DNA of 64,000 nucleotides from Gastrodia elata (Eukaryota; Streptophyta; Magnoliopsida; Asparagales; Orchidaceae). Position 1 is the stretch's first letter. Every line of letters starts with the position of its first letter. Under the pieces are notes generated by a model, which was given only the letters and a program-made list of their open reading frames with translations, searched no databases and was not told the origin of the DNA. This document shows positions 35,750-48,226 of the stretch, one piece after another. The position numbers and the translations under genes are program-made. The stretch lies in NCBI GenBank assembly GCA_016760335.1, contig CM028682.1, positions 11,798,501 to 11,862,500 on the forward strand. The letters are read 5' to 3'.

Positions 35750-37747
35750 TGTGATCTATACGAAATTTATAGCAAAATCTAGTATCAAAACATTCCTAAA
35801 CACATATGAAACAAAGTACTTTGAATAGAATCCATGTGTTTTCAGGAAAAAAGGAGAATAAGGAAGATCTGAGCAGAATCACATAGATCTTGGATGAAAA
35901 TCGTCGTGGCGCGCCGCAGTGCGCCACTGCTCGCCAGGGCAGTCCAAATAACTCCCTCACCTGGAAATGGAATGAAGATCTGGAAGAAAGACTGCTACAG
36001 CACCCCATAGTGCACTGTAGCGCGCCACAGCGTCATTTCTCGTAGAAAAATTAAAACCATATAAGGAGAAATTGAATAGCCTTTTCAAAAAAAATTCCAC
36101 TGCAGCGCGCTATGCCCTTTTAATGCTTAGTATTAACCGGGACTAAAACTGTTGTGGCCCACTGCAGAGCACCACAGCACACCGTAGCAAATAAAATTAT
36201 CATTATATAAAACCTTATGTGAACCGATGTGCGCACGACAGCGCTCCACAACGACATTTTTAATTATTCATGAAAACTATATGCGAACTATTGGAATTGT
36301 AGCGCGCCATAGCGGCACAATGGTGTCCTAAGGTAAAATACTAACTTATATAGCAGGAACATTATTTGAACATCAACTGCTACAGCACACCACAGTGGAA
36401 CAGTGTTTGGAACGCAGTTGCAACAGTGCGCCACAGCGCGCTGCAGCACACCGCTGCGGTCGTGCCAGAATTATCTAAAACAGCTATAAATGCAGAATAT
36501 GGAAGGCCACAAAATACAATATTTGGCCTTCCCAAGCCTCTTGAAAATTGAAGTGCACATTAATATTGTTGAATTCTAATTAAACAATAGAATAAATATT
36601 TAAAGAGCTTGAAATAAATTCGAGGAAGGTGAAGAGTCACATAATTAATGCCTTGGGGCTAAGAGCTTCCCTATTTAAGGGCCAATCTCAGACCTTGAGA
36701 GGGTTCCATTTTCTAACATTCAAGGGCCCATAAGGAAAAGTTGCAAGAGGAGGAGAAAGAAGAACTCTCCAAGGGGAAGAAGGTTTACCAAGAATAGTAA
36801 GGAGAAGGAGACAACAAAGGGAAAAGGGCGGAGCAATCAAGAGAAAGTGCATGAGGAATCCAAGAGTACCCCAGAAAACCTCCGGGTGATTCCTAGTATT
36901 TCTTTCTAACCTTCTCCGATTTCTTTCTGTTGTGAGCTGATGTCAAGGTTCACTTTCCTTTGTATGTCTGCTTGTGCTTACTTAATAATGGAAGGCTAAA
37001 ATCTCTTTAGAAAGGGTTGAGATATAATTGTATAAAATTATAAGGGATATGGTGGTGTTATAATAAATTTGTTTGAATGAATAAAAAGATGTTATTATTA
37101 TTTATTATTAATGCTGGAATGAATGTTGGATAGAATAAAGTCTAAATTATTTTTTTCTAAAAAGCAACTTAAGTAAATCATTAATTTATTTAAAGAACTT
37201 GTGTTCCAAGCTCATCAATTGGGTAAGAGCAAGGAAGGCAGTGCAAGTAGAGCTGAGAATTATGTGACAAATTCTCAAGTTCACTTGCATGTTTCCTTAA
37301 ATGCTCTACCAAGAGATTGATGCTTGTGAACCAAGTTCTCCATTAACTTTGCTCTGCTGCTCAACAAAGTAGAAGGGATGAGAGGATGTTGGAAAACTTG
37401 ATGGATGATGTGACATAGTTCATTGACCCAACACATTCTCCCATCTAGCTAAACTGCGTGTGAAGCGCGTGATGCATGGTTAATGAAAATGTTGCTTAGG
37501 AGATCAATAGGAACAAAAGATATCATTTGGTAACCTAGACGTAGGGAATCGAGTCTAATTAACAAATCATGATCTCATGAAAGTTTATGTGCTAAGGAAG
37601 AATCTAAATGGGAGTTCTCTTTGTGCACTAAACTTGAACCTATTATAATAGGTGGGTAACTCTGATTCCAATAGTATTCACTTGATTGAATTAAGCATAA
37701 AGATTTAAAGTATACATTCAATAATGAAGTTATATCACCAAGCCCTT
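35750..37747 (+). repeat. Athila 3' LTR, truncated by insertion
   Basis: Matches 15956 onward, including the GCGC modules (35905-36465), the TATAAAT at 36485-36491 and the TTGGCCTTCC block. It stops at AAGCCCTT, where a minus-oriented LTR begins; the 5' copy continues about 225 bases further (18002-18226). The missing end should lie beyond this window. CCCTT (37743-37747) is the expected target duplication. Confidence 0.85.
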
Positions 37748-38388
37748 TGTGGTGCCCCGCTTCCTAAGCCCACAATCATTAGACTAAGGAGTGGAGGTCA
37801 TTTGTGCAAATCCTTCGCTTATCATTATATTAGGTAAGATCCACAATCCACTAATAAGGGGAGGACGTGCACAGAACTTTTAAGAGGATCAATCACTAAA
37901 TCTGACATACATGCAGAGTATGGAAGCTAAATAAAGTAAATAGTACATCCATTCACCATGCATCACATAAGAAACAGTAATAAGGTAGCTCAAAAAATAA
38001 TAAAGTGCATAAAGTAAATCACAGTCACAATACCTATATTATTACAACATTTAAATAGTTTAAAAGACTGAAAGATAAATCGCTCATCCTCACAAGCGGC
38101 TAAAAGGAACTAAGCAATATCCGTCTCTCCTGGCTGAAGCTCCTCCTCTAAGTAAGGCACCTCTGCTTCAGCACCTAGCTCCTCAAACCTATCTAAATCT
38201 GACATTATCGGTTCCATAATGCCAGGGCCCCAGTCAATAAAAAAAAATCTTATTAGACAATTGTCTAAGTACATTTTAGGTAGAATATTTTGCATGTGTT
38301 ATTAATGTTACCATTTTTATACTTAAGCACAACAAAGAGGTAAACTAAAGTAGTAGGATCAGTAAGCATATAAAGAATAGGATAAGTT
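37748..38388 (-). repeat. Family D Tekay-like LTR end, minus orientation, running into satellite
   Basis: Starts TGTGGTGCCCCGCTTCCTAAG. Its first 150 bases are the reverse complement of the end of the LTR at 1-1241. TAATGCCAGGGCCCCAG and CAATTGTCTAAGTA, about 500 bases in, are shared with family C and B LTRs at the same distance from the end. At about 38388 the sequence changes in mid-monomer into the satellite. Either the array lies inside this LTR or it marks a rearranged junction. Confidence 0.7.
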
Positions 38389-41300
38389 ATATTTTGGCTA
38401 TTCAGGCAAAACTGGGCAATTTTTAAGAAATTTTATGCATTTTGCAATTTCAGGCACTGCAGCGCGCTAAATCGCACGGTAGCGCTTTTCGAGCAGCAGT
38501 GCACGAGAGCGCTTTTTGCGCTGCATTGCGCGGTAGCGCTTTTTGTGCTGCAATGCGCGGCTAAAATAGGTTCACATTTGATATAATTCAGTCCTACTAG
38601 GGTACTAGGGACCTTAAAATACAAAACCGGGAAGTTTTGGTCTTTTTAGTCAAAACTTGGCAGTTTTTAAAAAATTCTAGGCAGTTTGCAATTTCAGTCG
38701 CTGCAGTGCGCTGAATCGCGCTAGAGCACTTTTAGTGCGATAGCGCGCGACAGCGCGAGGCAGCGCTTTTCATGCTGCAGCGTGCTAGAGCGCTTTTCGC
38801 ACGGTAGCGCAGGGCTAAAATAGGTTCACATTTGATATATTTGAGTCCCACTAGGGTCCTAGGGACCTTAAAATACTAAAACCATGAAGTTTTGGCCATT
38901 TCAGCCAAAATTGGGTAGTTTTTTAAAAATTGTAGGCATTTTGCAATTTTATGCGCTGCAGCGCGCTGAATCGCACTGGAGCGCTTTTTGTGCGGCAGCA
39001 CGCGGTACCACTTTTCGCGTGGTGGTGTGGGACTAAAATAGGTACACATTTGATATAATTCGGTCCCACTATGGTCCAAGGAACCTTAAAATACAAAAAT
39101 TGTGAAAGTTTGGCCATTTCTGCCAAAACTGGGTAGTTTTTAAGAAATTATAGGCATTTTGCAATTTCAGGAGCTCCAGCGCACTGAATCGCACTGGAGC
39201 GCTTTTCGCGCTACAGCGCGCGGTAGCACTTTTCACGCGGTGGCACGCTGCTAAAATAGGATCACATTTGATACAATTCAGTCTCACTTTGGTCCAAGGG
39301 AACTTAAATACCAAAACCGTGAAATTTTGTCCATTCAAGCCAATACTGGGTAGTTTTTAAGAAATTATAGGCATTTTGCAATTTCAGGCGTTACAGCGCG
39401 CTAGAGCGCTTTTCGTATGGCAGCGCGCGATAGCGCTACAGCGCGCGGTAGCGCTTTTCGCTCAGCAGCTTACGGCTAAACTAGGTTTACATTTGATATA
39501 ATTCTATCCAACTAGAGTCCTAGGGACCTTAGTATACAAAAATCGAGAAATTTTGGCCATTTCGGCCAACACTGGGTAGTTTTTAAAAAATTATAGGCAT
39601 TTTGCAATTTCAGTCGCTCCAGCGTGCTGAATCGCAATGGAGCACCTTACACGCGACGGTGCGTGGCTAAAATAGGTTCATATTTGATATAATTCAGTCT
39701 GACTAGGGTCAAAAGGACCTTTAAATATAAAAACCATGAAATTTTGGCCATTCAAGCCAAAACTGGGTAGTTTTTAAGAAATTTTAGGAATTTTGTCATT
39801 TCAAGCACGGCAGCGCTTTTTGAGCAGCATCGCGCGGTTAAAATATGTTCACATTTGATATAATTATGTCCACTAGGGTCCTAGGGATCTTAAAATACCA
39901 AAACTGTAAAATTTTAGCAATTTCAGCCAAAACTGACAGTTTTTAAGAAATTCAAGGCATTTTGCAATTTCAGGCGCCGCAGCGTGCTGAATCGTGCTGG
40001 AGCGCTTTTCACGCTGTAGTACGCGGTAGCGCCTTTCGCGCCACAGCGCGCAGTGGCGCTTTTCGTGCGGCATCCCGTAGCTAAAATAGGTTCCCATTTG
40101 ATATAATCCAGTCCCACTAGGGTCCCACAAACCTTAAAATATCAAAATCATGAAGTTTTAGCTATTTCAGCCAAAACTGGGCGGTTTTTAAGAAATTCTA
40201 ATCATTTTGTAATTTCAGGCGCTGCAGCGTGCTGAATCACGCTGAAGCGCTTTTCGCTTGGCAGCACACAGTTTGGCTTTTCGCGCGGCAGCGCATGATA
40301 GCGCTTTTAGCGCGGCAGCGCACGTCCAAAATAGGTTCACATTTGATATAATTCTGTCCCACTAGGGTCCTAGGGACCTTAAAATTTCAAAACTATGAAA
40401 TTTTGGCCATTTCAGCCAAAACTGGGCAGTTTTTAATAAATTCTAGGCATTTTGCAATTTCAGGAGCTGCAGCGCGCTGAATCGCGCAGGAGCGCTGTAC
40501 GCGCTGTAGCATTTTTCGCGCAGCAGCGCGCTGTAGCACTTTTCGTGGTACAGCGCACGGGAGTGTTTTTTGCGCTATAGCGCGCTGCTAAAATAGGCTC
40601 ATATTTGATATAATAGAGTCCCACTAGGGTACTAGGAACCTTAAAATACCAAAACAGTGAAGTTTTGACTATTTCAGCCAAAATTGGGTAGTTTTAAAGA
40701 AATTATAGGCATTTTGCTATTTCATGCACTGCAGCACGCTGAATCGTGCTGGGGCACTTTTTGCGCGGCAGCGCGCTGGAGCGCTGTTCGCGCTGCACTG
40801 CGCGGCAGCGCGCGGGAGCCCTTTTCGCGCGGCAGCGTGCGGTAGCACTTTTTGCGCTGCAACGCGCTGGAGCGCTTTTCGCGTGGCTAAAATAGGTTCA
40901 CATTCGATATAATTCTGTCCCACTAGGGTCTAAGGGACCTTAAAATACCAAAAATATAAAGTTTTGGCCATTTTAGCCAAAACTGCGCTATTTTTTAAAA
41001 TTCTAGGCATTTTGCAATTTCATGAGTTGCAGCGCACTGAATCGCACTGGAGCGCTTTTCATGTGGCAGTGCGCGGTACCACTTTTAGCGCGGCAGCGCA
41101 CAGCTAAAATAGATACACATTTGATATAGTTCAGTCCCACTATGGTCCAAAGGACCTTAAAATACAAAAATCGTGAAATTTTGGCCATTTCAGCCAAAAC
41201 TGGGTAGTTTTTATAAAATTCTAAGCATTTTGCAATTTCAGGCTCTTTAGCGTGCTGAATCGCGCTGGAGCGCTTTTCGTGCTGCATCGCACGGTAGCGC

Positions 41301-41899
41301 TTTTCACGCGGCGGCGCGTGACTAAAATAAGTTCACATTTGATATAATTCAGTCCCACTTGGGTCCAAGGGAACTTAAATACAAAAATCATAAAATTTTG
41401 GCCATTCAAGTCAAAACTGGGTAGTTTTTAAGAAATTCTAGGCATTTTGCAATTTCAGGCGCTGCAGCCCGCTAGAGCGCTTTTCGCACGGCAGCGCTTT
41501 TTGCGCAGCAACGCACGGCTAATATAGGTTCACATTTGATATAATTATGTCCCGCTAGGGTCCTAGGGACCTTAATATACAAAAACTGTAAAATATTGGC
41601 CATTTCAGCCAACACTGGGTAGTTTTTAAGAAATTATAAGCGTTTTGCAATTTCAGGCACTCCAGCGTACTGAATCGCGATGGAGCACTTTTCGCGCTGC
41701 AACGCACGGTAACGCCTTACAGGCGGTGGTGAGCAGCTAAAATAGGTTCACATTTGATTTAATTCAGTCCCACTAGGGTCCAAGGGACCTTAAAATACCA
41801 AAACGAAGAAATTTTGGTCATTCAAGCTAAAACTGGGTAGTTTTAAAAACATTCTAGGCATTTTGTTATTTCAAGCGCTGCAGCGCACTGGAGCGCTTT
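38389..41899. repeat. Satellite array, block 1 (about 15 monomers)
   Basis: Each monomer has an AT-rich core of about 150 bases: AAATAGGTTCACATTTGATA, then CCCACTAGGGTCCTAGGGAC, then TTTTGGCCATTTCAGCCAAA, then GGCATTTTGCAATTTCAGG. A GC-rich tail of GCGC modules such as GCGCGGTAGCGCTTTTCGCG follows. Spacing between successive TTCACATTTGATATAAT boxes is 254, 218, 218, 224, 192, 171, 243, 245, 262, 299, 217, 219, 197 and 218. Differences come mostly from the number of GCGC modules. Repeated minus-strand ORFs ending in LKLQNA are satellite artefacts. Confidence 0.93.
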
Positions 41900-44800
41900 T
41901 GTGGGGCCCCCCGTACTGACAATAAAGAAGTACGGTGCTCCAACTATGGCAAATCCCTAACTTAAGTAAAGTTAGGTAAACCCAACCTTCCTTAAGCCAA
42001 GGACTTGTCACCAAGTGCTATAACATTCATCAATATATAGATATCAAAATGGTGAAAGCAATAATAATAGAGTAACATCTACAAGCATATATAGTAGGAA
42101 AAGAGAATGCAATATAGTAACTCATCACAATGTAGAAATAAAATACATCCAGAATTAATTATTACAAACTGAAGTTTAAAGAAAAATGAAAATATCTCTC
42201 AATCTCACTGAAAGGAAAAGGCAATATCTAACTAAACAGCAGCAGCACAATCCTCCTCCTAAACCTGCTCCTCTTCTGCGACACTACCCATGAACGCGTC
42301 TGAATCTGACATTTGTCGGTATCACAAATGCCAGGGTCCCAGCCAACAAAATAAAAAGGTTACAGTTAGACAATTGTCTAAGTATATTTTAGGCTATTTT
42401 AATGAACTGAATATTTAAAGATATCACACTTTAATTTAACTACACATGTAAGCAGTAAAGGGTGCAACAAGCTATGAAAGTAACATGTAACTATAAACTA
42501 TCCATTTATAGCCAGCATACAATGCAAAATAAACAAGGTGAGGCTAAAAACTAAAAGAAACAGCAACTACAATACAATTCTAATCCTAACATGATTATGA
42601 TCATGTTAACATATGCTGAATATACAAAAGATACACAAGTACTGAAAATGTTCAATTCTAATATCCTAAACATGCCAATATACATAAGTAAGCCATATGA
42701 GTATACATACAACATGCTAGTTAAGAATAGGAAAAGAACATAAAAGCCACTAAGACATGTGGCAAAAGCAAGCAATCTATGAAATATAAAGCCACTGAGA
42801 CATGTGGCAAAGCAAGCAAATACTGAAAATAAGGTCACTGAAGTATGTGGAAAAGCAAATCAGAAAAAAAAAAATACAATTCAGCTAAATTAGCAATAAG
42901 CCTAAGATATAGTACTGTCATACCAGCTAATAGGCCATACAGGGCCTCCAATACTAAAATATCAATAAATACCCAGCCAATAGGCCATCCCAATCCTCTA
43001 GGCTTGGGTCCAGTCTATATAATACTACTACTGAAGAGGCAAACTAAGCTAGGACATATTCTACTAATTGCAAACAAGGTAAAACTGAATGATATGCAAT
43101 TCAAATACTAACTTAGGATGTATCATCCATATCCTAAATTTTCCTGTTATGCTCAAGGAATAAGGCTCAATATATAAGGTATGCAAAGTAGTCTAGTCAA
43201 AGTAAGCAAGAGACTCAATCTAGACTTATGTGATATCTGGTATTATCTAATTACCAAATCTAACTACTCTGAGAAGGTACAAGTTTAGGATCTCCAATAT
43301 CCAGCTATCGAGTAAAATCTCAGATTTACGTCCTTAAAGTTAACATTAGAACTTAACAAGTTCTAATCCAAAATTATGTGACAACTATATAGTTTAAGTA
43401 AGTAAATCAACAACCTAATTAATTTATAGTTTACTCTCTTACCCGAATCTTGATTAAGTAAATCAAGATTTAAGGATTTAGAACTTAAACCCTATGTTGA
43501 GTTCAAATCCCAAATCCAAGGTAATATCCTAGTTAGGATCTAGGGTTCATACTTATTACCCAATTTAAAGGTAAAGGATCCTATAAGCTAAAAGATTCAG
43601 GAACTAAGAACTTAGTGAAAGGCTATTATACTGATTATAAGATAAAACAATCGATTAAGAACTTGAGAATCTAAGATCTACATTCAACCTTTAAGATAAT
43701 TTCATTATCTTATAGATTGAATCATCTTATACCCACATGGAAGGTTCCAAACAATTAAACAATCAATCATTAAAGAATTTCAATTGGAGATGGTTCAATT
43801 TCAAATTGAAGATCTAAGTCTAAGATCTATGATCTAAAGATCTGAGGTTTGATCACTTTAGATCTCTAAATTAGAGTTTTATCTTAAGAGCTTTTGTTTG
43901 TGATTTTTTAAGGATCTAAGTTCACAGTTAAACTATATGGAGCTTATTATGGCTGAAATTGAAAATTTTAAGTATTAGGTTAAACATCAAACTCATATTG
44001 ACCTTTTTATGGCTATTTAAGATCTAAGGATCTGATGTTTAATCACTTTAGACCCTAAGCTAAATTTTAACTCAGACTTTACCAAATATATTTCTTTTAA
44101 GTTTTAGCTCTTAGGTTAACCTTACTGAACTTATTAAGGTGATATTTAATCATCTCCATTATTAGATTCAAGGATTAATGCAAATGACTCTTATAAGATC
44201 ACTTAAGATCTAAGCGTCTTAATGAGGGATTAAGTGGATATTTCTTAAATTGATGATCACATTAACATTACTATTAGTCCAAGAGTTCAGAGAACATTTC
44301 TAATCTAACTTAGGATAATTCACTGAAATTTCCAAGCTTTAAGGAGCATTTAAATATATTTTGGTCAAAATGACCAAAATGCCCCTCTTAAGGGTAAAAT
44401 TAGGATTTTAGGGTTTAATTACCTAAGTTGGATGTAATCTATTTTAATGAGTTTCATATTGATTAGAGAAGTGAGAAACACACATATATTAGGTTTTCAT
44501 GACCTAATTAATCTTAATTAGCACTAATCACTTATTTAAGGCAATTAGGGTGATTAGTGAACATATACCTTCTTAGGGTAATCCAACCTTATACTTAGGT
44601 TAATATAGACCTAATATGATATTAGAAACAACCCCCACCCAAATTAGAGGCTTAATTAAGGTTAATTTGACTAATCCTTATTTAAGGTGATTAAGAAAAA
44701 TAATTATCCAAAATTAAATTTAAGGGTGTGATATTGTTCCTTAGGGTACAAGGAGCAATCAGAGCCCTAAATCTCATAAATTGGATACTTAAATAATTTT

Positions 44801-46958
44801 ATATAATTTAATTAATGGCAGCAAAGAGTTTGGCAAATAAATTTTAATTCAAGCATTGGATCTAAGATTTTATTTTATATTCAGATTCCTTGAATTTTTT
44901 TGATTCAAATGGTATATTGGATCATACCATTTGGATCAGTATAGCCAAAGTTATTCAAGTAATTTAATCTGAACGTTTATTTAAATTAAAACTATATGAT
45001 TTAATTAATTAATCGCATAACCTTTAAAAATACAATCCCATAATTAATTAATTACCCGCGGCCCGAAATCGAACAGCGCGGGTCGGGGTCGGCCCGGCCC
45101 AAAATCCAGCATCTTCTTCCTCTCGCACGCGCCCGTAGCTCGAACCCTAGGGTCAGCTTCCAGCGCCAAATTCTCCGCGCTCCGGTCACGCCACGCCCCG
45201 ATTTCAACGGCTACACGATCCTTGAACCTAGACGCATCGATTAAACCAAGAAGCCCTAACTGGTAGGTGCTGGATCGATGGAGTGCTACTCGGCCGAAGC
45301 TCTTCCTCAGACGCACCTGTGAGGAGTGAATTCTCCTCACAGAGTCCACAGGTCACCGCTATCTTGATCCCTACACGTTTAGGGATCGATGAGGGAGCGA
45401 TAGGTCGACTCAAGAGGTTCTGAGGTGGTCTGGATCGCTAGGGTGCTACTCGGCGTATTCTTCCATTTAGAGCTTCGATTGGATCGATCGAGTCCAGTCG
45501 AATCGATCGATCTGGTCGAACCTAACCCTCGATACCAGTCTACAATTATTGCCGAGGGGTTTCGATACTAAACAGAGGGATAAATGGCTCAAGAGGATGC
45601 CACATTCGAGCGAATTGGCCCGACTAGCTGTGTGCTTTCAGACGACGCTTATGTCGCCTGGCGCACTGCCAGGGCTCACTAGAAGTCTTGGACGATCGCT
45701 AGGAACTAGGGAGGGGTCCTAACATAGCATCTAGGCTAGAGACGAGGTGAGTCGAGCTGAATCCAGCTTGACAGAGAGAATGGAAAGAATGGGCTGTACC
45801 TGAAACAAAGTTGAGCGTGCAAATGGGGACTGCAGAAGGATAGACGACCTTCACTGATCTGGGCGCAGCTTTAGGGAACTTGAACGCCAAGTTTACCCTC
45901 AGACTCGACTGACGGGGCCTGGTTCACCGATTGTATGCAGAGGTCCCCGAGCTTAACAAGAAGAAGTGGGAGTTCTAGAGAAGATATGGGGTAAGCAAAG
46001 AAAGTCCCAGGCGAGCTCTACGACTATTTATAGCCGTTAAAGAGCTTCCACAGCCCTAACCGAGCCGGCAGCTTCGTCCCATGCCTTCGGATTGGGCTCC
46101 GAATGGGAGAGGGTAATTCCGGGAGGATCGCCAGGCTATGGTGCGAATAAGATCATGGGGGACAAGATTCCATTCCCGTACTGCCATGAGGGCAGGACGT
46201 TGGAATCCTGTCGGGAGTTTCTAGAGGAATCGCGCCCGGGACGATGATGAACAACGACAGGTAAGGCGCCACCGTTCGATGGGTCTTCAGTTACGACTGA
46301 GCGGCCCAAATCTCTTGCTTAACAACGGTTGATTGGGAATGCAGATCGCCCATTGGATCAAACTAAAATGATCCAACACTCGATCCGAGCTGCTTAGGGC
46401 AGGGCGCGGGAGGCCTTTGGATCGGGCTAACGATCGAGCAGCTACGATCTAATCACGGTGCGGGTAAATCGCGCCATTGGACGGCCTCGCCAAGATGCGT
46501 GCTAGGCATCCTACGGGTGCATAGCTATGCACCGCTGTCGGGACCCCGCAGCGGATCTGTTGCGGTCCCGACAGCGAATCCTGAGGCTTAATTTTAATTA
46601 AATAATTAAATTAATTAATATAATTAAATTAAATAATCATATTAATTCCTATTAAATTTATAGATCCAATTTAGGACCATATGAGCTCCAAAAATTCCTA
46701 AAATTTCACCTTTAGCTAATTAGGGTATGAGGAATTCAAAAATGAACTCAGATTTTAATTTGGAGATTAAATTAATTTAGGTATTTTTCAAAGCTTAAAA
46801 ATAGCCAAAAATACCAAATTTTCCATTTTAGCTCCAAATGATTCCAAACTTCTAGGGTTAGGTTTAAATGACACATTGAATCCAATGGAATCAAAATCAA
46901 GCCTTGGTTTAGCTTAATTAATCCAGATTTAGCTGAGATAACAACTATGATTATTACA
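41900..46958 (-). repeat. Family C 3' LTR (left copy on plus strand)
   Basis: Runs from TGTGGGGCCCCCCGTACTGA to ATGATTATTACA on the plus strand. It includes short tandem repeats (ACATGTGGCAAA units near 42750-42860) and a GC-rich portion at about 45050-46570. Small ORFs inside are not conserved beyond what LTR identity explains. Confidence 0.92.
42748..42860 (-). repeat. Short tandem repeats in family C LTR (~44-bp units)
   Basis: Three units around CACTAAGACATGTGGCAAAAG, CACTGAGACATGTGGCAAAG and CACTGAAGTATGTGGAAAAG, each followed by AGCAA. The other LTR has the same at about 51999-52110. Confidence 0.7.
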
Positions 46959-46995
46959 GACTCTCCCACTTAAGAAGGATGTCGTCCCCGACATC
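46959..46995 (-). promoter_or_regulatory. Family C polypurine tract and perfect hairpin
   Basis: On the minus strand GATGTCG-GGGA-CGACATC (46995-46978) is followed by CTTCTTAAGTGGGAGAGTC, directly before the 3' LTR start TGTAATAATCATAG. The arrangement matches 29721-29756 of family A. Confidence 0.75.
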
Positions 46996-47048
46996 ACCTA
47001 AGTGAAGAAAGATTCTATTGATGTAATACAAACTTAAATACAATTGAT

Positions 47049-47492
47049 AGGAAAGAGAAGGACAGTACCTGAGTTTGCAAAGAGCTGAGGATATTTATTT
47101 CACATATCCGCCTCTTTCTCCCAAGTAGATTCTTCTAACGATCGATTCTTCCACTGAATTTTGACCATAGGAATTGAGCAATTTCTTAGTTGCTTCTGAT
47201 CATGAGCTAATATTCTGATAAGTTCTTCGGCATACAAAAGATCAGGTTGAATCTCTACTGCCGGAAGTTGAACGAGGTGAGAAGGGTCTCGAAGACGTCT
47301 TCTCAATGATGATACATGAAATACGTTGTGAACAGCTGTAAAGCCATCAGGAAGGCTTAACTGGTAGGCAGATGATCGTACCTTGGCCAAAACTTTGAAA
47401 GGTCCAACATAGCGGGGACTGAGCTTCCCAGCAATACCAAATCTGAAGACACCTTTCATTGGACTGACTTTTAGATAAGTAGAATCTCCCAC
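47049..47492 (-). pseudogene. Family C integrase C-terminus and chromodomain
   Basis: The open frame 47492-47100 reads GDSTYLKVSPMKGVFRFG, KLSPRYVGPFKVLAKV, a linker, then the chromodomain: EELIRILAHDQKQLRNCSIP, VKIQWKNRSLEESTWEKEAD. The tryptophan of IQW is kept here. A TGA after EADM (CGA-to-TGA would explain it) cuts the last residues; NKYPQLF continues in frame. It is separated from the core by a small deletion near 47495. The role would be chromatin targeting of integration. Confidence 0.85.
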
Positions 47493-47500
47493 ATTAAATT

Positions 47501-47830
47501 CTAGTAGATGGGGATGAGAATCTGCTGAATCAGTTTGATCTTACTACTGGTTTCTTCAACTAATTCTGAACCAAAAAGCTGAACGCTTCCTGTTTCTGAC
47601 CACACTAGCGGAGTACTGCATTTTCTCCCATACAGTGCTTCATAAGGGGCCATCTTAATACTGGCTTGAAAACTGTTGTTGTAGGCAAACTCCACTAATG
47701 AGATGTGATCTTCCCATGAACCAGCAAAATCAAGAATAGATAGCCTAAGCAAATCTTCCAACACTTGGTTCACTCTTTCAATTTGACCATCCGTTTGAGG
47801 ATGAAAAGCTGTACTCATGGCTAGAGTCAT
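47501..47830 (-). pseudogene. Family C integrase core, second half
   Basis: 109 codons: TAFHPQTDGQIERVNQVLED carries the catalytic glutamate, then SLVEFAYNNSFQASIKMAPY and ALYGRKCSTPLVW. It is in frame with the preceding ORF, separated by one TAA. It ends where the segment leading to the C-terminal domain has lost about 40 bases. Confidence 0.85.
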
Positions 47831-47839
47831 ACCTAGATC

Positions 47840-48223
47840 TTAATGCACCGCTTGCCAAAACTTGGAAGTAAACCTGCTATCTCTATCCGATATAATTGAC
47901 TTTGGGATCCCGTGCAATCTGACAATTTCCTTGATGTAGAGTTTTGCTAACTTCTCTACAGAATCAGTTTGACGGATGGGAAGAAAATGTGCTGATTTGA
48001 TTAAGCGATCTACTATCACCCAGATCGCATCGGCTCCTGACTTTACAGGGGGCAGTCCCATGACAAAGACCATAGAGATTGATGGTGCATTGGTGAGTCC
48101 GAATGACATCACCAAAAACTCAAATTGGCCATAATGAGTACGGAAAGCAGTCTTCCCTACATCGTCTTCTTTTACTCGCAATTGATGGTATCCAGACCTT
48201 AGATCGATTTTCAAAAATATCAC
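47840..48223 (-). pseudogene. pol: RT start fused in frame to integrase core by a large deletion
   Basis: One 127-codon open frame begins as RT (IDLRSGYHQLRVKEDD, FEFLVMSFGLTNAPS) and, after the S, becomes integrase core (ISMVFVMGLPPVKSGADAIW, LIKSAHFLPIRQTDS, IISDRDSRFTSKFWQAVH). By comparison with family A the deletion is about 1.4 kb and removes the RT catalytic DD, thumb, all RNase H and the integrase zinc finger. The first catalytic aspartate of the integrase is valine here (SMVF instead of SMDF). The junction lies at about 48074-48088. Confidence 0.85.
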
Positions 48224-48226
48224 GGC

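Larger units (their letters stand above)
15956..37747 (+). mobile_element. Athila-type Ty3/Gypsy retrotransposon, interrupted by two insertions
   Basis: Two LTRs of the same sequence flank gag, protease, RT, RNase H and integrase of Athila type. The recognised signals are a tRNA-Asp-like primer site, the PR-RT linker form ILGRPFLATGKTMIDVDKGE, RT ending in a MDDFSV box, and integrase with VWGIDF and HPQTNGQVEV. RNase H is split by the family A element at 21692-33160. The 3' LTR is cut at 37747 by a minus-oriented LTR. By hand count the two LTRs differ by about 10% over their first 150 bases, more than the LTR pairs of the younger insertions. No env-like ORF is present. Confidence 0.88.

Noticed and set aside
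38433..41409. Series of minus-strand ORFs of 60-100 codons ending LKLQNA
   Set aside because: They are the same satellite monomer translated repeatedly; frame and length vary with monomer indels, and no start or domain is constant.
45699..45890. 63-codon minus ORF, repeated at 54891-55082
   Set aside because: The pair are the two LTRs of one element; many of the differences change the protein, as expected without selection.
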